A DNA stretch of 39,439 nucleotides from Prosthecobacter sp. (lineage in GTDB: Bacteria > Verrucomicrobiota > Verrucomicrobiia > Verrucomicrobiales > Verrucomicrobiaceae): NCBI RefSeq assembly GCF_014879935.1, contig NZ_JACSRD010000177.1:1-39439 (forward strand), given 5' to 3'. The position numbers and the translations under genes were made by a program. Every line of letters starts with the position of its first letter. Position 1 is the stretch's first letter. This document shows positions 8,238-16,929 of this stretch, piece after piece. The notes under the pieces were generated by a model. The model saw nothing but the letters and a program-made list of their open reading frames with translations, made no database searches and was not told where the DNA came from.

Positions 8238-8342
8238 TTACGCCTTGTAGCGCAAACGCTTCTTGTGGCGGTTGGCGCGCATGCGCTTCTTGCGCTTGTG
8301 CTTGTTGATCTTCGTTTTTCTCCGCTTTTTGAGCGATCCCAT
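8238..8342 (-). CDS. AURKAIP1/COX24-domain mini-protein (mS38-like)
   Basis: The frame ATG (8342) to TAA (8238) encodes only 34 residues: MGSLKKRRKTKINKHKRKK, then RMRANRHKKRLRYKA. More than half are Lys or Arg, with the KxNKHKRKKRxRxNRHKKR core typical of the bacterial AURKAIP1/COX24 family, whose eukaryotic relatives are mitochondrial small-subunit protein mS38. A role in the small ribosomal subunit is likely by analogy. It has one of the few good Shine-Dalgarno sites in the window (AGGAGA, about 9 bases before ATG). It lies 32 bases after hisG and 16 bases before the TPR gene, so the three could share a transcript. It is easily missed by gene callers because of its size. Confidence 0.85.
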   Translation of the reverse strand: MGSLKKRRKTKINKHKRKKRMRANRHKKRLRYKA

Positions 8343-8374
8343 GGTTCGTGTTCTCCTGTTGTGTTGGCTTGATC

Positions 8375-9259
8375 TTAGTGGACGACCTTGTTCAAGGGGT
8401 ATTCCACGATGCCCTCGGCACCCAGCGATTTCAGCCGCGGGATGATCGTGCGCACGGTGGTCTCGTCAATGACCGTTTCCACGGCCACCCATTCCGGGCT
8501 GGCGAGCTGTGAAACCGTCGGCGACCGCTGCGAAGGCAGGGTGGCGACGACTTCCTCGAGCTTTGCCGTCGGCACGTTCATCTTGAGCCCCACCTTGTCG
8601 CGGGCCTCCAGAGCGCCTTTCAGCAGCAGCACGAGCGTCTCCATCTTCTGCCGCTTCCATTCATCACGGGCGGCGGGTTTGCTGGAGACAAATTGCGGGT
8701 AGCTTTCCATCAGCGTGTCCACGATGCGCAGCTTGTTCGCGCGCAGGGACGAGCCTGTTTCGGTGATGTCGACGATGGCATCGACGAGTTCCGGTACCTT
8801 CACTTCCGTGGCACCCCAGCTGAACTCGACCTCGGCCTTCACGCCGTGCTGCTCGAGATAGCGCTGCGTCAATCCCACGGCTTCCGTGGCGATGCGCTTG
8901 CCCTCCAGATCCTTCACGCTCTTCACCGGGGAGTTTTCCGGCACCACGAGCACCCAGCGCGTGGGCCAGGAGGTGGCCTTGCTGTAGCGCAGGTCGGTGA
9001 TCACCTCGACATCCGCGCCGTTTTCCACGATCCAGTCGCGTCCTGTGATGCCGCAGTCGAGGAAGCCATGATCGACATACCGGCCGATCTCCTGGGCGCG
9101 CAGCAGGCGGATTTCCAGCTCCGCGTCATCGACCGCCGGGCGGTAGGAGCGGGAGGAGACGACCACGTTGAACCCCGCGCGCTTGAACAGCTCAAGCGTC
9201 GGCTCCTGCAGGCTGCCTTTGGGCAGGCCCAGGCGGAGGATGTTCTTCGTTTCGGACAT
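8375..9259 (-). CDS. hisG: ATP phosphoribosyltransferase, long form
   Basis: HisG catalyses the first step of histidine synthesis, condensing ATP with PRPP in the cytoplasm. The 294-residue product from the ATG at 9259 begins [20 protein letters not shown]. It contains the type II periplasmic-binding-like catalytic lobes with GITGRDW and the PRPP-loop region [17 protein letters not shown]. The C-terminal domain (about 215-294, ending [13 protein letters not shown]) is the PII-like regulatory domain of the long form, which binds histidine for feedback inhibition and does not need HisZ. An ATG 24 bases further upstream is less likely. No other canonical his gene is adjacent; a PHP-type histidinol-phosphatase-like gene lies about 24 kb away. 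It heads a set of three minus-strand genes. Confidence 0.95.
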   Translation of the reverse strand: MSETKNILRLGLPKGSLQEPTLELFKRAGFNVVVSSRSYRPAVDDAELEIRLLRAQEIGRYVDHGFLDCGITGRDWIVENGADVEVITDLRYSKATSWPTRWVLVVPENSPVKSVKDLEGKRIATEAVGLTQRYLEQHGVKAEVEFSWGATEVKVPELVDAIVDITETGSSLRANKLRIVDTLMESYPQFVSSKPAARDEWKRQKMETLVLLLKGALEARDKVGLKMNVPTAKLEEVVATLPSQRSPTVSQLASPEWVAVETVIDETTVRTIIPRLKSLGAEGIVEYPLNKVVH

Positions 9260-9349
9260 GGTTCGGGGGAAAGGGGCGCGCATCCTAGCGGCATTCTTCC
9301 GGCTGGCTAGGGGAAAATCAGGCCGAATGCCGCCGCCGTCGGCCGGGCG

Positions 9350-10750
9350 TCATTTCCCCTTCTTCCGGGCCGGCGGGGGCGGCAGCGCATCGGGGCCGAA
9401 ACTGGTCGGATCGCTCAAAAGCCGCGGTTTTTCGAAGACGGAAAGCTGGTCGCCCTGCTGTTTCAGCCAGACGTCGAGCTTTTCGCGCAACCGAGCCAGT
9501 TCGGCGGCTTTGGCCGGATCAGCCGCCAGATTCTGCTGCTCGTGCGGATCGGTTTGGAGGTCGTATAGCTCCTCGGCTGGTCGTTCGTGGTAGCGTTTCA
9601 GGATGGCGGCGGCTTGTGGGTCGGTTTTGGCCTTTTCCTCCCAGGTGGCGAAGAAATCGCGCTGCCCCAGCTTCACTGGCAGGTCGATGTGCGTGGTGAA
9701 GGCGAACTCGGGATGCAGGTTCCGGATGTATTTCCAGCGTTCGTCACGCACGGCACGGGTGGGATACACGTTGAAGCGGTTGTCATTGCTGTGCGTGGTG
9801 AAGATCAGATCGCGATGCGTGGTCGTTTCACCACGCAGGACGGCCAGAAACGACTTTCCGTCGATCTCAGCGGGCGGCTGGCCCCCGGCAGCGTCGATCA
9901 GCGTGGGCAGAAAGTCCGTCCACTGCACCATCGCCCGGCTGCGGCTGCCGGGTTTCACGATTCCGGGCCAGGAGACGATCAACGGCACGCAGACGCCGCT
10001 TTCGTAGCAGTTCCACTTCCCAAACGGCCACTGCGCCCCGTGATCGGCGCTGAACAGGACCATTCCGTCCGACCCGAAGGCCGTCAGCAATGCGCCGAGG
10101 TCGTCGTCCGCCTTGGTGACCGCCGCCGCATACTTCGCACGCCATTCGCGTGTCTTCGGCGTGTCGATGCTGCCCGCAGGCAGCGTGAGAGACTTGCCAT
10201 CGTAACCCAGGTCCTTTTCCGGCCACGGCACGTGCGGCCAGTTCGTCCCGACCATGAGGCAAAGCGGCTTCGCACCCTCCTTCGACCGCTTTTTCAGCCA
10301 ATCGACCGCATGGGCGATGCTTTCATGCTGATGAAAGCCATCGTCGGAGAAATGATCGAAGCCGTAGTCAACCGTGTGCTTGTAGTGCGATACCTTGCCA
10401 AACGCGACGACCTCATAGCCGATCTCCTGAAAATACGCGGGCCACTTTTTGATTTCTGCCCGGGGCTTCGAGTGATTCGCCTCCGCGCCGTTGCGGGCGG
10501 GCATCAAACCGGTGAGCAAGGCCGCCCGGCTCGGCGCACAGCTCGGAGAAGCCACATAGGCCCGCTCAAATGTCATCCCAGCGTCTGCCAGCCGCTGCAT
10601 GTTCGGTGTGCGGATGTTCTTTTCGCCATACGGCGAGCAATCGAGCTGGCTTTGATCGTCGGTGAGGAAGACGAGGATGTCCGGCTGCTTCCCCGCGAGG
10701 GACGAAACGAGCATGAGGAACGATGATGCGAGCAGGGCGGTGGCCTTCAT
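9350..10750 (-). CDS. Exported sulfatase, N-sulfoglucosamine sulfohydrolase-like
   Basis: This is a 466-residue sulfatase with an N-terminal signal peptide (about 1-20). The metal-site start ILVFLTDDQ (25-33) is followed by the formylglycine motif CAPSR (Cys71), which needs a formylglycine-generating enzyme or anSME not seen in this window. Later motifs include GKVSHYKH, NWPHVPWP, SADHGAQWPFGKWNCYESG and VQWTDFLPTLIDAAGG. The SPSCAPSRAALLTGL block and the WPHVPWP pattern recall N-sulfoglucosamine sulfohydrolases, which hydrolyse N-linked sulfate of heparan; substrate is an inference. The C-terminal motif LYDLQTDPHEQQNLA is typical of the family. The next gene upstream on the same strand is another sulfatase, 94 bases away, so the two may form a unit for degrading sulfated glycans. 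Confidence 0.92.
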   Translation of the reverse strand: MKATALLASSFLMLVSSLAGKQPDILVFLTDDQSQLDCSPYGEKNIRTPNMQRLADAGMTFERAYVASPSCAPSRAALLTGLMPARNGAEANHSKPRAEIKKWPAYFQEIGYEVVAFGKVSHYKHTVDYGFDHFSDDGFHQHESIAHAVDWLKKRSKEGAKPLCLMVGTNWPHVPWPEKDLGYDGKSLTLPAGSIDTPKTREWRAKYAAAVTKADDDLGALLTAFGSDGMVLFSADHGAQWPFGKWNCYESGVCVPLIVSWPGIVKPGSRSRAMVQWTDFLPTLIDAAGGQPPAEIDGKSFLAVLRGETTTHRDLIFTTHSNDNRFNVYPTRAVRDERWKYIRNLHPEFAFTTHIDLPVKLGQRDFFATWEEKAKTDPQAAAILKRYHERPAEELYDLQTDPHEQQNLAADPAKAAELARLREKLDVWLKQQGDQLSVFEKPRLLSDPTSFGPDALPPPPARKKGK

Positions 10751-10844
10751 GGGAAACGGGAACGCGAATGGCTGCGGTGCGTTGCAGCCTTCGATGCGCG
10801 GATGGCTATCTCAAACGCACATCCATCTCCTGCCGCTGAGTCGG

Positions 10845-12278
10845 CTATTCTCGTCCTTTCGCCCTTTTGCCCTTCGGTTTGGGCATCTGGGCACCAAGCG
10901 CAGGGCCGTTGTCCTGCGGCATGGATTGATGCCAGGCGAGCACGTCCTGCTTCATCCGGGCGACGATCTCGGGGTTTTGGCCGGCAAGGTTGGTGACCTC
11001 GGACCTGTCGTAGGCCAGATCATAGAGCTGGGGCTTCGTGCCGTCGTATTCACAGAGGAATTTCCACGTGCCTTCGCGCATGGCGAGGTCCGGCAGGCGT
11101 TCAGGCAGCGTGGGCGACACGGTTTTGCGGTCCGGCGGCCGCCGCCAGAAAATGGGCGCTTTGCGTGAGACTTCTTCTTGGCCCAGAAGGGCTGGCGAGA
11201 TGTCTTCGCCATCAAACGCAACGCCCTTGGCGTCGATGTTGAGGATCGCCAGCAGCGAAGGCGCGAGATCGAAGGCGGCGAAGACCGACTTCTCGTTCTG
11301 CGTGCCCGCCTTGCTCTTGTCGATCAATCCCGGGCCCCATACGACGAGCGGCGAGCGCGTGCCGCCTTCATAGAGCGTGGTCTTTGAGCCGCGGAACGGT
11401 CCCGCGCTCCCGGCTCCCGGTTCGGGGCCGTTGTCCGAGCAGATGAGCACGAGCGTGTTGTCACGCAGTTCGGGTGTTTCGCGGATGTGATCGAAGAGCT
11501 TGCCGAACTGGCGGTCCATTTCTTCCAAGACGGAGAGGTAGAGCCCGCGTTTGCCCTCCGCCCATTTGTCCACCGGCGGCCACCACGGCCCATGCACGTC
11601 ATCGGGCCACAGATTGACGAAAAACGGCTTCTTCGCCGCGGCAGCCTTGTCGATGAAGGGAATCGCGGCGTCGATGAACCCGCCGGTGATCTTCGAGCGC
11701 AGCATCCACGTCACCGGTTCGCCGAGGCGCACGGCGTCCGCCCAGATCTGCTTCGGTTCGGTGTCGCCGGGCTTGAGGGTCAGCGGCAGCAGCTTGGCGC
11801 CCATGCCTTCAAAGTTCGTGAGCGACTTGTCGAAGCCGTAGGCAGTGATCGGCGGGGCGTCATCCACATCACGTTGACCGCCCAGATGCCATTTGCCGAA
11901 ATGCCCGGTGGCGTAGCCGCGATCATGCAGAATCCGTGCGAAGGTCGGTGCCTTCAGGTCGAGCCACTGGGCCACGCCGCGGCGTTCATTGTCGGCACGG
12001 TTGTTCAGATACGAGGTGACCTTCCACCGCTGTGGATACTGCCCGGTCGTCAAAGCACAACGCGAGGGCGAGCAGATGGGCGAGTTCACGTAGAACTGGG
12101 TGAAACGGATGCCCTCGGCGGCCATGCGATCCACGTTGGGAGTTTTGGCCTCCTGATTGCCGAAACAGGAGAAATCGCCCCAGCCCATGTCATCGATGAG
12201 CACCATGACGACGTTCGGCTTGTCGGCGGCGAGACTGGTGCAGGCGAGAATCAGGGAGAGAAGCAGTTGGAGGCGCAT
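10845..12278 (-). CDS. Exported arylsulfatase-family sulfatase
   Basis: This 477-residue sulfatase has a signal peptide (about 1-18, ending LAA). It has the Asp pair in VVMVLIDDMGWGD (23-35) and the formylglycine motif CSPSR (Cys69). HFGKWHLGG, CSDNGPEPGAGSAGPFRGSK and YEGGTRSPLVVWGPG are the usual substrate- and metal-site blocks of arylsulfatase A / N-acetylgalactosamine-6-sulfatase-type enzymes. The tail is basic (KPKGKRAKGRE). It would hydrolyse a sulfate ester in the periplasm or outside the cell; substrate is not predictable. It precedes the other sulfatase (9350-10750) on the same strand and is divergent from metK, with 183 bases between the two starts. Confidence 0.92.
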   Translation of the reverse strand: MRLQLLLSLILACTSLAADKPNVVMVLIDDMGWGDFSCFGNQEAKTPNVDRMAAEGIRFTQFYVNSPICSPSRCALTTGQYPQRWKVTSYLNNRADNERRGVAQWLDLKAPTFARILHDRGYATGHFGKWHLGGQRDVDDAPPITAYGFDKSLTNFEGMGAKLLPLTLKPGDTEPKQIWADAVRLGEPVTWMLRSKITGGFIDAAIPFIDKAAAAKKPFFVNLWPDDVHGPWWPPVDKWAEGKRGLYLSVLEEMDRQFGKLFDHIRETPELRDNTLVLICSDNGPEPGAGSAGPFRGSKTTLYEGGTRSPLVVWGPGLIDKSKAGTQNEKSVFAAFDLAPSLLAILNIDAKGVAFDGEDISPALLGQEEVSRKAPIFWRRPPDRKTVSPTLPERLPDLAMREGTWKFLCEYDGTKPQLYDLAYDRSEVTNLAGQNPEIVARMKQDVLAWHQSMPQDNGPALGAQMPKPKGKRAKGRE

Positions 12279-12371
12279 GACAGGTGCTCAAACGCCACCG
12301 GGCAGGAGCCTTATCGGGGCGCAATCCTCCAGAAGCTATCAAGTCCCCACCTTTGGGGTTCGAAATCCGCG

Positions 12372-12399
12372 TTGACGCTTCCGCATTGGGGAATACTCT
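12372..12399 (+). promoter_or_regulatory. Sigma70-like promoter candidate for metK
   Basis: TTGACG (12372-12377) matches the -35 consensus at five of six positions. It is followed after 16 bases by TACTCT (12394-12399), a weaker -10. Transcription would begin near 12406, leaving about 55 bases of leader before the metK ATG at 12462. The prediction is by eye only. Confidence 0.4.
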
Positions 12400-12410
12400 C
12401 CGCGCCTTCC

Positions 12411-12438
12411 GGACGCATCAACAAATCATGATTCGTCC
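12411..12438 (+). promoter_or_regulatory. Hairpin in the metK leader
   Basis: GGACGCATCA (12411-12420) and TGATTCGTCC (12429-12438) pair at nine of ten positions around an 8-base loop. The hairpin lies wholly inside the predicted metK leader, 23 bases before the ATG. It does not match any SAM riboswitch consensus that I can recall. It could affect translation or be chance. Confidence 0.3.
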
Positions 12439-12461
12439 ATGTAACCCATAAGATCACCATC

Positions 12462-13679
12462 ATGTCCCGTAGTTTCATCTTCTCCTCCGAGTCCGTCGGC
12501 GAAGGCCATCCTGACAAAGTTTGCGACACCATCTCCGATGCCATCCTCGACGCCTGCCTCGCCGTGGACAAGACCAGCCGCGTGGCCTGCGAAACCTTCG
12601 CGAAGAGCAACATCGTCGTCGTCGGCGGGGAGATCACCATCCCGAAGCTCCAGAACAAGAAGCTCGGCACCACCAAGCCGATCGACCAGGTCATCAACGT
12701 CGGCCAGGTCATCCGTGATGCCGTCCGTGGCATCGGCTACACCAACGACGACGACGTCTTCCACGCCGACAAGCTCTTCATCAACAACTACCTCACCATC
12801 CAGAGCCCCGACATCGCCCAGGGCGTGGACGCCGCTGCTGCTGAAGGCAAAAAGACCGCCGAACAGGGCGCTGGCGACCAGGGCATCATGTTTGGTTATG
12901 CTTGCGATGAAACGCCGGAGCTCATGCCCGCGCCGATCATGTACGCGCACCGCCTCGGCCGTGAATTGACCCGCATCCGCAAAGCTGGCAAAGCCGCCAA
13001 GTGGCTGCGTCCGGACGCGAAGTCCCAGGTCTCCGTCGAATACGTCGATGGCAAGCCCACCCGCATCGTGAACGTCGTCATCTCCACCCAGCATGCCGAA
13101 AGCGCCACGCACGCGGAGATCGAGAAGTTCTGCATCGAGCAGGTCGTCAAGAAGGTGCTGCCGAAGAACATGCTCACGAAGGACACCGAGTATCTCATTA
13201 ACCCGACCGGCAAGTTCGTCGTCGGCGGCCCTCAAGGCGACAGCGGTCTCACCGGCCGCAAGATCATCGTTGATACCTACGGCGGCATGGGCCGTCACGG
13301 TGGTGGCGCCTTCTCCGGCAAGGACCCGTCCAAAGTGGACCGCAGCGCCGCCTACATGGGCCGCTGGGTCGCCAAGAACGTCGTCGCCGCCGGCCTCGCC
13401 TCGAAGTGCGAGGTACAGTTTGCCTACGCCATCGGTCATCCGCAGCCGGTCAGCGTTCACATCGATACCTTCGGCACCGGCGTCATCGGTGACGATGCGA
13501 TCCTCGACGCGGTGCTCAAGGTCTTCTCCTTCAAGCCCGCTGACATCGTGAAGCAGCTCAACCTGCTCCGCCCGATCTACAGCAAGAGCACCAACTACGG
13601 CCACTTCGGCAAGTCCGACGCCGACCTCACCTGGGAATCCACCAGCAAGGCCGACGCCCTCAAGAAGGCCGCGAAGTAA
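12462..13679 (+). CDS. metK: S-adenosylmethionine synthetase
   Basis: MetK makes S-adenosylmethionine from ATP and methionine in the cytoplasm. The 405-residue product has the N-terminal motif [17 protein letters not shown] (about 14-30), the ATP-site hexapeptide region [13 protein letters not shown], and the P-loop-like [23 protein letters not shown] with [18 protein letters not shown]. All are standard for the family, and the length is close to normal. The ATG at 12462 directly gives the conserved [19 protein letters not shown] start. A strong intrinsic terminator follows 20 bases after the stop. The next genes on the same strand include two SAM-dependent methyltransferases of a lipid cluster, which may be why the gene is kept here, though the terminator argues for separate transcripts. 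Confidence 0.97.
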   Translation: MSRSFIFSSESVGEGHPDKVCDTISDAILDACLAVDKTSRVACETFAKSNIVVVGGEITIPKLQNKKLGTTKPIDQVINVGQVIRDAVRGIGYTNDDDVFHADKLFINNYLTIQSPDIAQGVDAAAAEGKKTAEQGAGDQGIMFGYACDETPELMPAPIMYAHRLGRELTRIRKAGKAAKWLRPDAKSQVSVEYVDGKPTRIVNVVISTQHAESATHAEIEKFCIEQVVKKVLPKNMLTKDTEYLINPTGKFVVGGPQGDSGLTGRKIIVDTYGGMGRHGGGAFSGKDPSKVDRSAAYMGRWVAKNVVAAGLASKCEVQFAYAIGHPQPVSVHIDTFGTGVIGDDAILDAVLKVFSFKPADIVKQLNLLRPIYSKSTNYGHFGKSDADLTWESTSKADALKKAAK

Positions 13680-13699
13680 TTTGCCCCGAAAACATCTCG

Positions 13700-13731
13700 A
13701 AAGCCGCGCAGCGACCCTGCGCGGCTTTTTT
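13700..13731 (+). terminator. Intrinsic terminator of metK
   Basis: The stem AAGCCGCGCAG pairs perfectly with CTGCGCGGCTT around a short CGACC loop and is followed by a run of T (13726-13731). It begins about 20 bases after the metK stop. This is the clearest rho-independent terminator of the window. Confidence 0.93.
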
Positions 13732-13910
13732 GTGCGATCCTCCAGTGACAGGCTCGGTAGTTTTAATTGGTCACAGCGCTTTTTTTATCTTCGAGGGGAT
13801 GATTGCTGCCAGATTTTTGAATCCGCCCTCACGCCCCAGACGCATAAGAGCGCGTGAATCGAGCAGGAACGAAGTCATCCACATCTTCATGGAATCGGGC
13901 GGCGGCCCAA

Positions 13911-14858
13911 ATGCTGCTCATGCTCCGGCAGTGGTTCGACTCGGATTTCAGGCCGGAAGGCTGGAACGCTGAGAAGGATTTGAAGGAGGGTGTCGATTGG
14001 AAGCGCTGCATCCCGTTCATCGTGCTCCATCTCGGTTGTTTCGCGGTGCTGTGGGTAGGTTTTAGCTGGGCGGCACTCATCGCGGCTCTGTTGCTCTATG
14101 CCGTGCGCATGTTTGCGATCACTGCGTTCTATCACCGCTATTTTTCGCATCGCAGCTACCGCACCTCGCGTGGGATGCAGTTTCTCTTCGCTGTGCTGGG
14201 CAACAGCTCCTGCCAGCGTGGCCCGTTGTGGTGGGCTTCCGTGCATCGGCATCATCACCAGCACTCCGATGATGATCCAGACGTGCATTCGCCGGTGAAG
14301 CGCGGCTTCATGTGGTCGCACATCGGCTGGCTGACGAGCGCGAAGAACTTCCCGACGGACTACAGCCGCGTGCGTGACTTGCAGCAATTCCCGGAGCTCG
14401 TCTTTCTCAACCGCCACGACCAGATCGTGCCCATTCTCTACGGTGTGGCACTTTGGTTCACAGGTTCGCTGCTGGAACGCCACGCGCCCGGCCTCGGCAC
14501 GAATGGAGCGCAGATGTTCGTGTGGGGCTTCTTCATCAGCACCGTGCTGCTGCTGCACGCGACCTTCTTCATCAACTCACTCGCGCACGTGTTTGGCAGC
14601 CGTCGCTTCAAAACCTCCGATGACAGCCGCAACAGCCTGCTGCTCGCGTTGCTCACGCTCGGCGAAGGCTGGCACAACAACCACCATCGCTACGCCGCCT
14701 CGGCACGGCAGGGCTTTTACTGGTGGGAGATCGATGTGTCCTACTACCTGCTGAAGATGATGTCCTGGGCCGGGCTGATCTGGGACCTCAAAGCGGTGCC
14801 TGCCAGCGTGTATCGCGAGGCACGTGAGCTCGAAACCTCCCAATCGTCCGCCGCATGA
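13911..14858 (+). CDS. Membrane acyl-lipid / acyl-CoA desaturase (delta-9 type)
   Basis: This 315-residue integral membrane di-iron desaturase would introduce a cis double bond into an acyl chain using O2. The three histidine boxes are HRYFSH (75-80), HRHHH (112-116) and HNNHH (255-259), with hydrophobic stretches at about 35-70 and 175-225. The motif RGPLWWASVHRHHH and the WHNNHHRY box are typical of delta-9 stearoyl-CoA desaturase-like enzymes. The frame is open from a GTG at 13854, but the first 19 residues are polar and unconserved; the ATG at 13911 is preferred. It is the first gene of a nine-gene plus-strand cluster, and its TGA overlaps the next ATG. The unsaturated chain it makes is the natural substrate for the CFA-type methyltransferase downstream. 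Confidence 0.92.
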   Translation: MLLMLRQWFDSDFRPEGWNAEKDLKEGVDWKRCIPFIVLHLGCFAVLWVGFSWAALIAALLLYAVRMFAITAFYHRYFSHRSYRTSRGMQFLFAVLGNSSCQRGPLWWASVHRHHHQHSDDDPDVHSPVKRGFMWSHIGWLTSAKNFPTDYSRVRDLQQFPELVFLNRHDQIVPILYGVALWFTGSLLERHAPGLGTNGAQMFVWGFFISTVLLLHATFFINSLAHVFGSRRFKTSDDSRNSLLLALLTLGEGWHNNHHRYAASARQGFYWWEIDVSYYLLKMMSWAGLIWDLKAVPASVYREARELETSQSSAA

Positions 14859-16132
14859 ACCGTCCACGTCTCGCCATCATCGGCACCGGCGTCGCCGGGC
14901 TTGGCTGTGCGCACTTTCTGCAGCACGAATTCGATCTGACGCTCTTCGAGCAGAACGACTATGCCGGCGGCCACACGAACACGGTGAACGTCTTCGAAAG
15001 CGGTCGCGAACTGCCGGTGGACACGGGTTTCATGGTCTTCAACCACGTGACCTACCCGCTGCTCACGCGGTTGTTCAAAGAACTCGACGTGGAGACGAAG
15101 CCGACGTCGATGTCCTTCAGCGTCTCGCACCTCGAAAGCGGCATTGAGTACAACGGCACCTCGCTCGGCCATCTGTTCGGCCAGCGGCGCAATCTGCTGC
15201 GGCCACGCTTCTGGAAGTTTCTGACGCGCATCAACCGTTTCAACGCCGAGGCCATCGCGGCGCTCGATGATCCGACGTATGCGCGCATGACTCTGGGCGA
15301 GTACGTCGTCGCCCGCGACTACGGTGAGGATTTCCTCAATCTCTACATCGTGCCGATGTCCTCCGCAGTCTGGTCCACGCCGCCGGAGCTCATGCTGTCC
15401 TTCCCGGCGCTCACGCTGCTGCGCTTCTGGCACAACCACGGCTTTCTCGGCCTGCACACGCAGCACCCGTGGTGGACGGTGACGAATGGCGCGAAGTCAT
15501 ACGTCAAAAAACTCACCGCGCCCTTCAAAGAGCGCATCCGCCTCGGTTCACCGGTGGTTCGCGTCGAGCGCACTTCCTCCGGTGTGCGCGTCACCCCTCG
15601 AGACGGAGCGGCGGAAGTCTTCGACAAAGTCATCTTCGCCAGTCATGCCGATCAGACGCTGCGCATGATCGCCGATCCGACCGAGCTGGAGTGCGAATTG
15701 CTCGGCTGCTTCCACTACCAGCCGAACAAGGCCACGCTGCACACCGATGAGAGCTTCATGCCGAAAACGAAGCGCTGCTGGGCTTCGTGGAACTACCGCA
15801 TCAAGCCCACGAAGGATGGCGCGGTCGAGCCGAGCACGCATTACTGGATGAACAGCCTCCAGGGCGTCTCCGACACGACGAACTACTTCGTTTCGATCAA
15901 CGCCGCTGATGAGATCGCCGAGGACAAGGTTATCAAGCGCATCGCCTACGAGCATCCGCTCTTCGACATGGCCGCCATCGACGCGCAGAAGCGCCTGCCG
16001 GAGCTGAACCGCCTTTCGCGCGATCAGACGACCTACTTTTGCGGCAGCTACTTCCGTTACGGCTTCCACGAGGACGCCTTCGGCTCGGCGGCGGCCTTGT
16101 GCCGCGATTTGCTTGGGAAGGAGCCCTGGTGA
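14855..16132 (+). CDS. FAD-dependent amine-oxidase-like oxidoreductase of lipid cluster
   Basis: This 425-residue flavoprotein starts with a Rossmann dinucleotide-binding motif, GTGVAG at 10-15, followed by the acidic residue of LTLFEQN and the GGHTNTV loop common to amine-oxidase/protoporphyrinogen-oxidase-like enzymes. It reads PVDTGFMVFN, WSTPPELMLSFPALTLLRFWHNHG and, near the C-terminus, YFCGSYFRYGFHEDAFGSA, which recur in the subgroup found beside CFA synthases. In plant cyclopropane synthases a similar domain is fused to the N-terminus of the methyltransferase, which argues for a joint job. The reaction is unknown; reduction or oxidation of a methylated acyl chain is plausible. The ATG at 14855 overlaps the desaturase TGA by four bases (ATGA). 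Confidence 0.88.
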   Translation: MNRPRLAIIGTGVAGLGCAHFLQHEFDLTLFEQNDYAGGHTNTVNVFESGRELPVDTGFMVFNHVTYPLLTRLFKELDVETKPTSMSFSVSHLESGIEYNGTSLGHLFGQRRNLLRPRFWKFLTRINRFNAEAIAALDDPTYARMTLGEYVVARDYGEDFLNLYIVPMSSAVWSTPPELMLSFPALTLLRFWHNHGFLGLHTQHPWWTVTNGAKSYVKKLTAPFKERIRLGSPVVRVERTSSGVRVTPRDGAAEVFDKVIFASHADQTLRMIADPTELECELLGCFHYQPNKATLHTDESFMPKTKRCWASWNYRIKPTKDGAVEPSTHYWMNSLQGVSDTTNYFVSINAADEIAEDKVIKRIAYEHPLFDMAAIDAQKRLPELNRLSRDQTTYFCGSYFRYGFHEDAFGSAAALCRDLLGKEPW

Positions 16133-16929
16133 TGCCTGATTCATCGCACATCTACGAATGCACGGTGATGCACCAGCGCCTGCGGCCAAAGCGCCACGGC
16201 TTCTCCTACCGCGTGTTCTATTTGTGGCTCGATCTCGATGAGATCGACGCGCTGGACGCCGATCTGGCTTTGTTCAGTCGCAACCGCTTCAATCTCTTCT
16301 CCTTCCACGATCGCGATCATCTCGGTGGCGGGCATGAAAACGTCAAAACCGGGCTGCTGGCCGAATTGGCGGCTCGTGGCATCGACACCAGCCGGATCGC
16401 CTCGATCAAGATGCTCGCGTTTCCACGTGTGCTTGGCTACGTCTTCAATCCAGTCACGTTCTTCTACGCGTTCGCGGCCGACGACACGCCGCTGTGCGCG
16501 CTGGCACAGGTCACGAACACCTTCCGCGAGCAAAAATTCTACCTGATGCCCGAACCGGGTGCGGACGGCTTCACGCTCGTCACACCGAAGCTGTTCTACG
16601 TCTCGCCCTTTTCGGCCCTGGACCTTAAGTTCGACTTCCACCTGCGCATTCCGTCCGAAAAGCTGCACATCACCGTCGATGACGCCGATGACGACGGCAA
16701 AACGCTCGTCAGTGCGCTCACCGGAACGCGGCGTGAACTCACCAACGCCGCGCTGCTGGCCTGCGCGGTGAAATACCCGCTGCTGACGCTGAAGGTCATC
16801 TTCCTCATCCACTGGCATGCTTTGCTGCTGTGGCTCAAGCGCGTGCCGTGGTTCGCCAAAAGCGCGAACCACGAGCTCCAGCAGGCGGTTCTGCGTCCGC
16901 ATCATTCCATCCTCCCCGCCAAATCATGA
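16132..16929 (+). CDS. DUF1365 family protein
   Basis: This 265-residue protein is recognised by its start, YECTVMHQRLRPKRHGFSYRVFYLWLDLDE, and by FNLFSFHDRDHLGG, LGYVFNPVTFFY and FREQKFYLMPEP, all typical of DUF1365. The frame is open from further upstream, but the ATG at 16132 shares its A with the TGA of the preceding gene and gives the family's normal N-terminus. A hydrophobic stretch near the C-terminus (YPLLTLKVIFLIHWHALLLWLK) may attach it to the membrane. The function is unknown. In many bacteria DUF1365 sits between the FAD amine-oxidase-like gene and a CFA synthase gene, as here, so it is likely a third component of the same lipid modification. Its stop overlaps the next ATG (ATGA). 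Confidence 0.9.
   Translation: MPDSSHIYECTVMHQRLRPKRHGFSYRVFYLWLDLDEIDALDADLALFSRNRFNLFSFHDRDHLGGGHENVKTGLLAELAARGIDTSRIASIKMLAFPRVLGYVFNPVTFFYAFAADDTPLCALAQVTNTFREQKFYLMPEPGADGFTLVTPKLFYVSPFSALDLKFDFHLRIPSEKLHITVDDADDDGKTLVSALTGTRRELTNAALLACAVKYPLLTLKVIFLIHWHALLLWLKRVPWFAKSANHELQQAVLRPHHSILPAKS

Noticed and set aside
12280..12461. SAM riboswitch upstream of metK
   Set aside because: No match to remembered SAM-I, SAM-II or SAM-IV core patterns; only a small hairpin is present.
12426..13604. 392-codon minus-strand frame
   Set aside because: It is antisense to metK and rich in Asp/Val/Gly noise.
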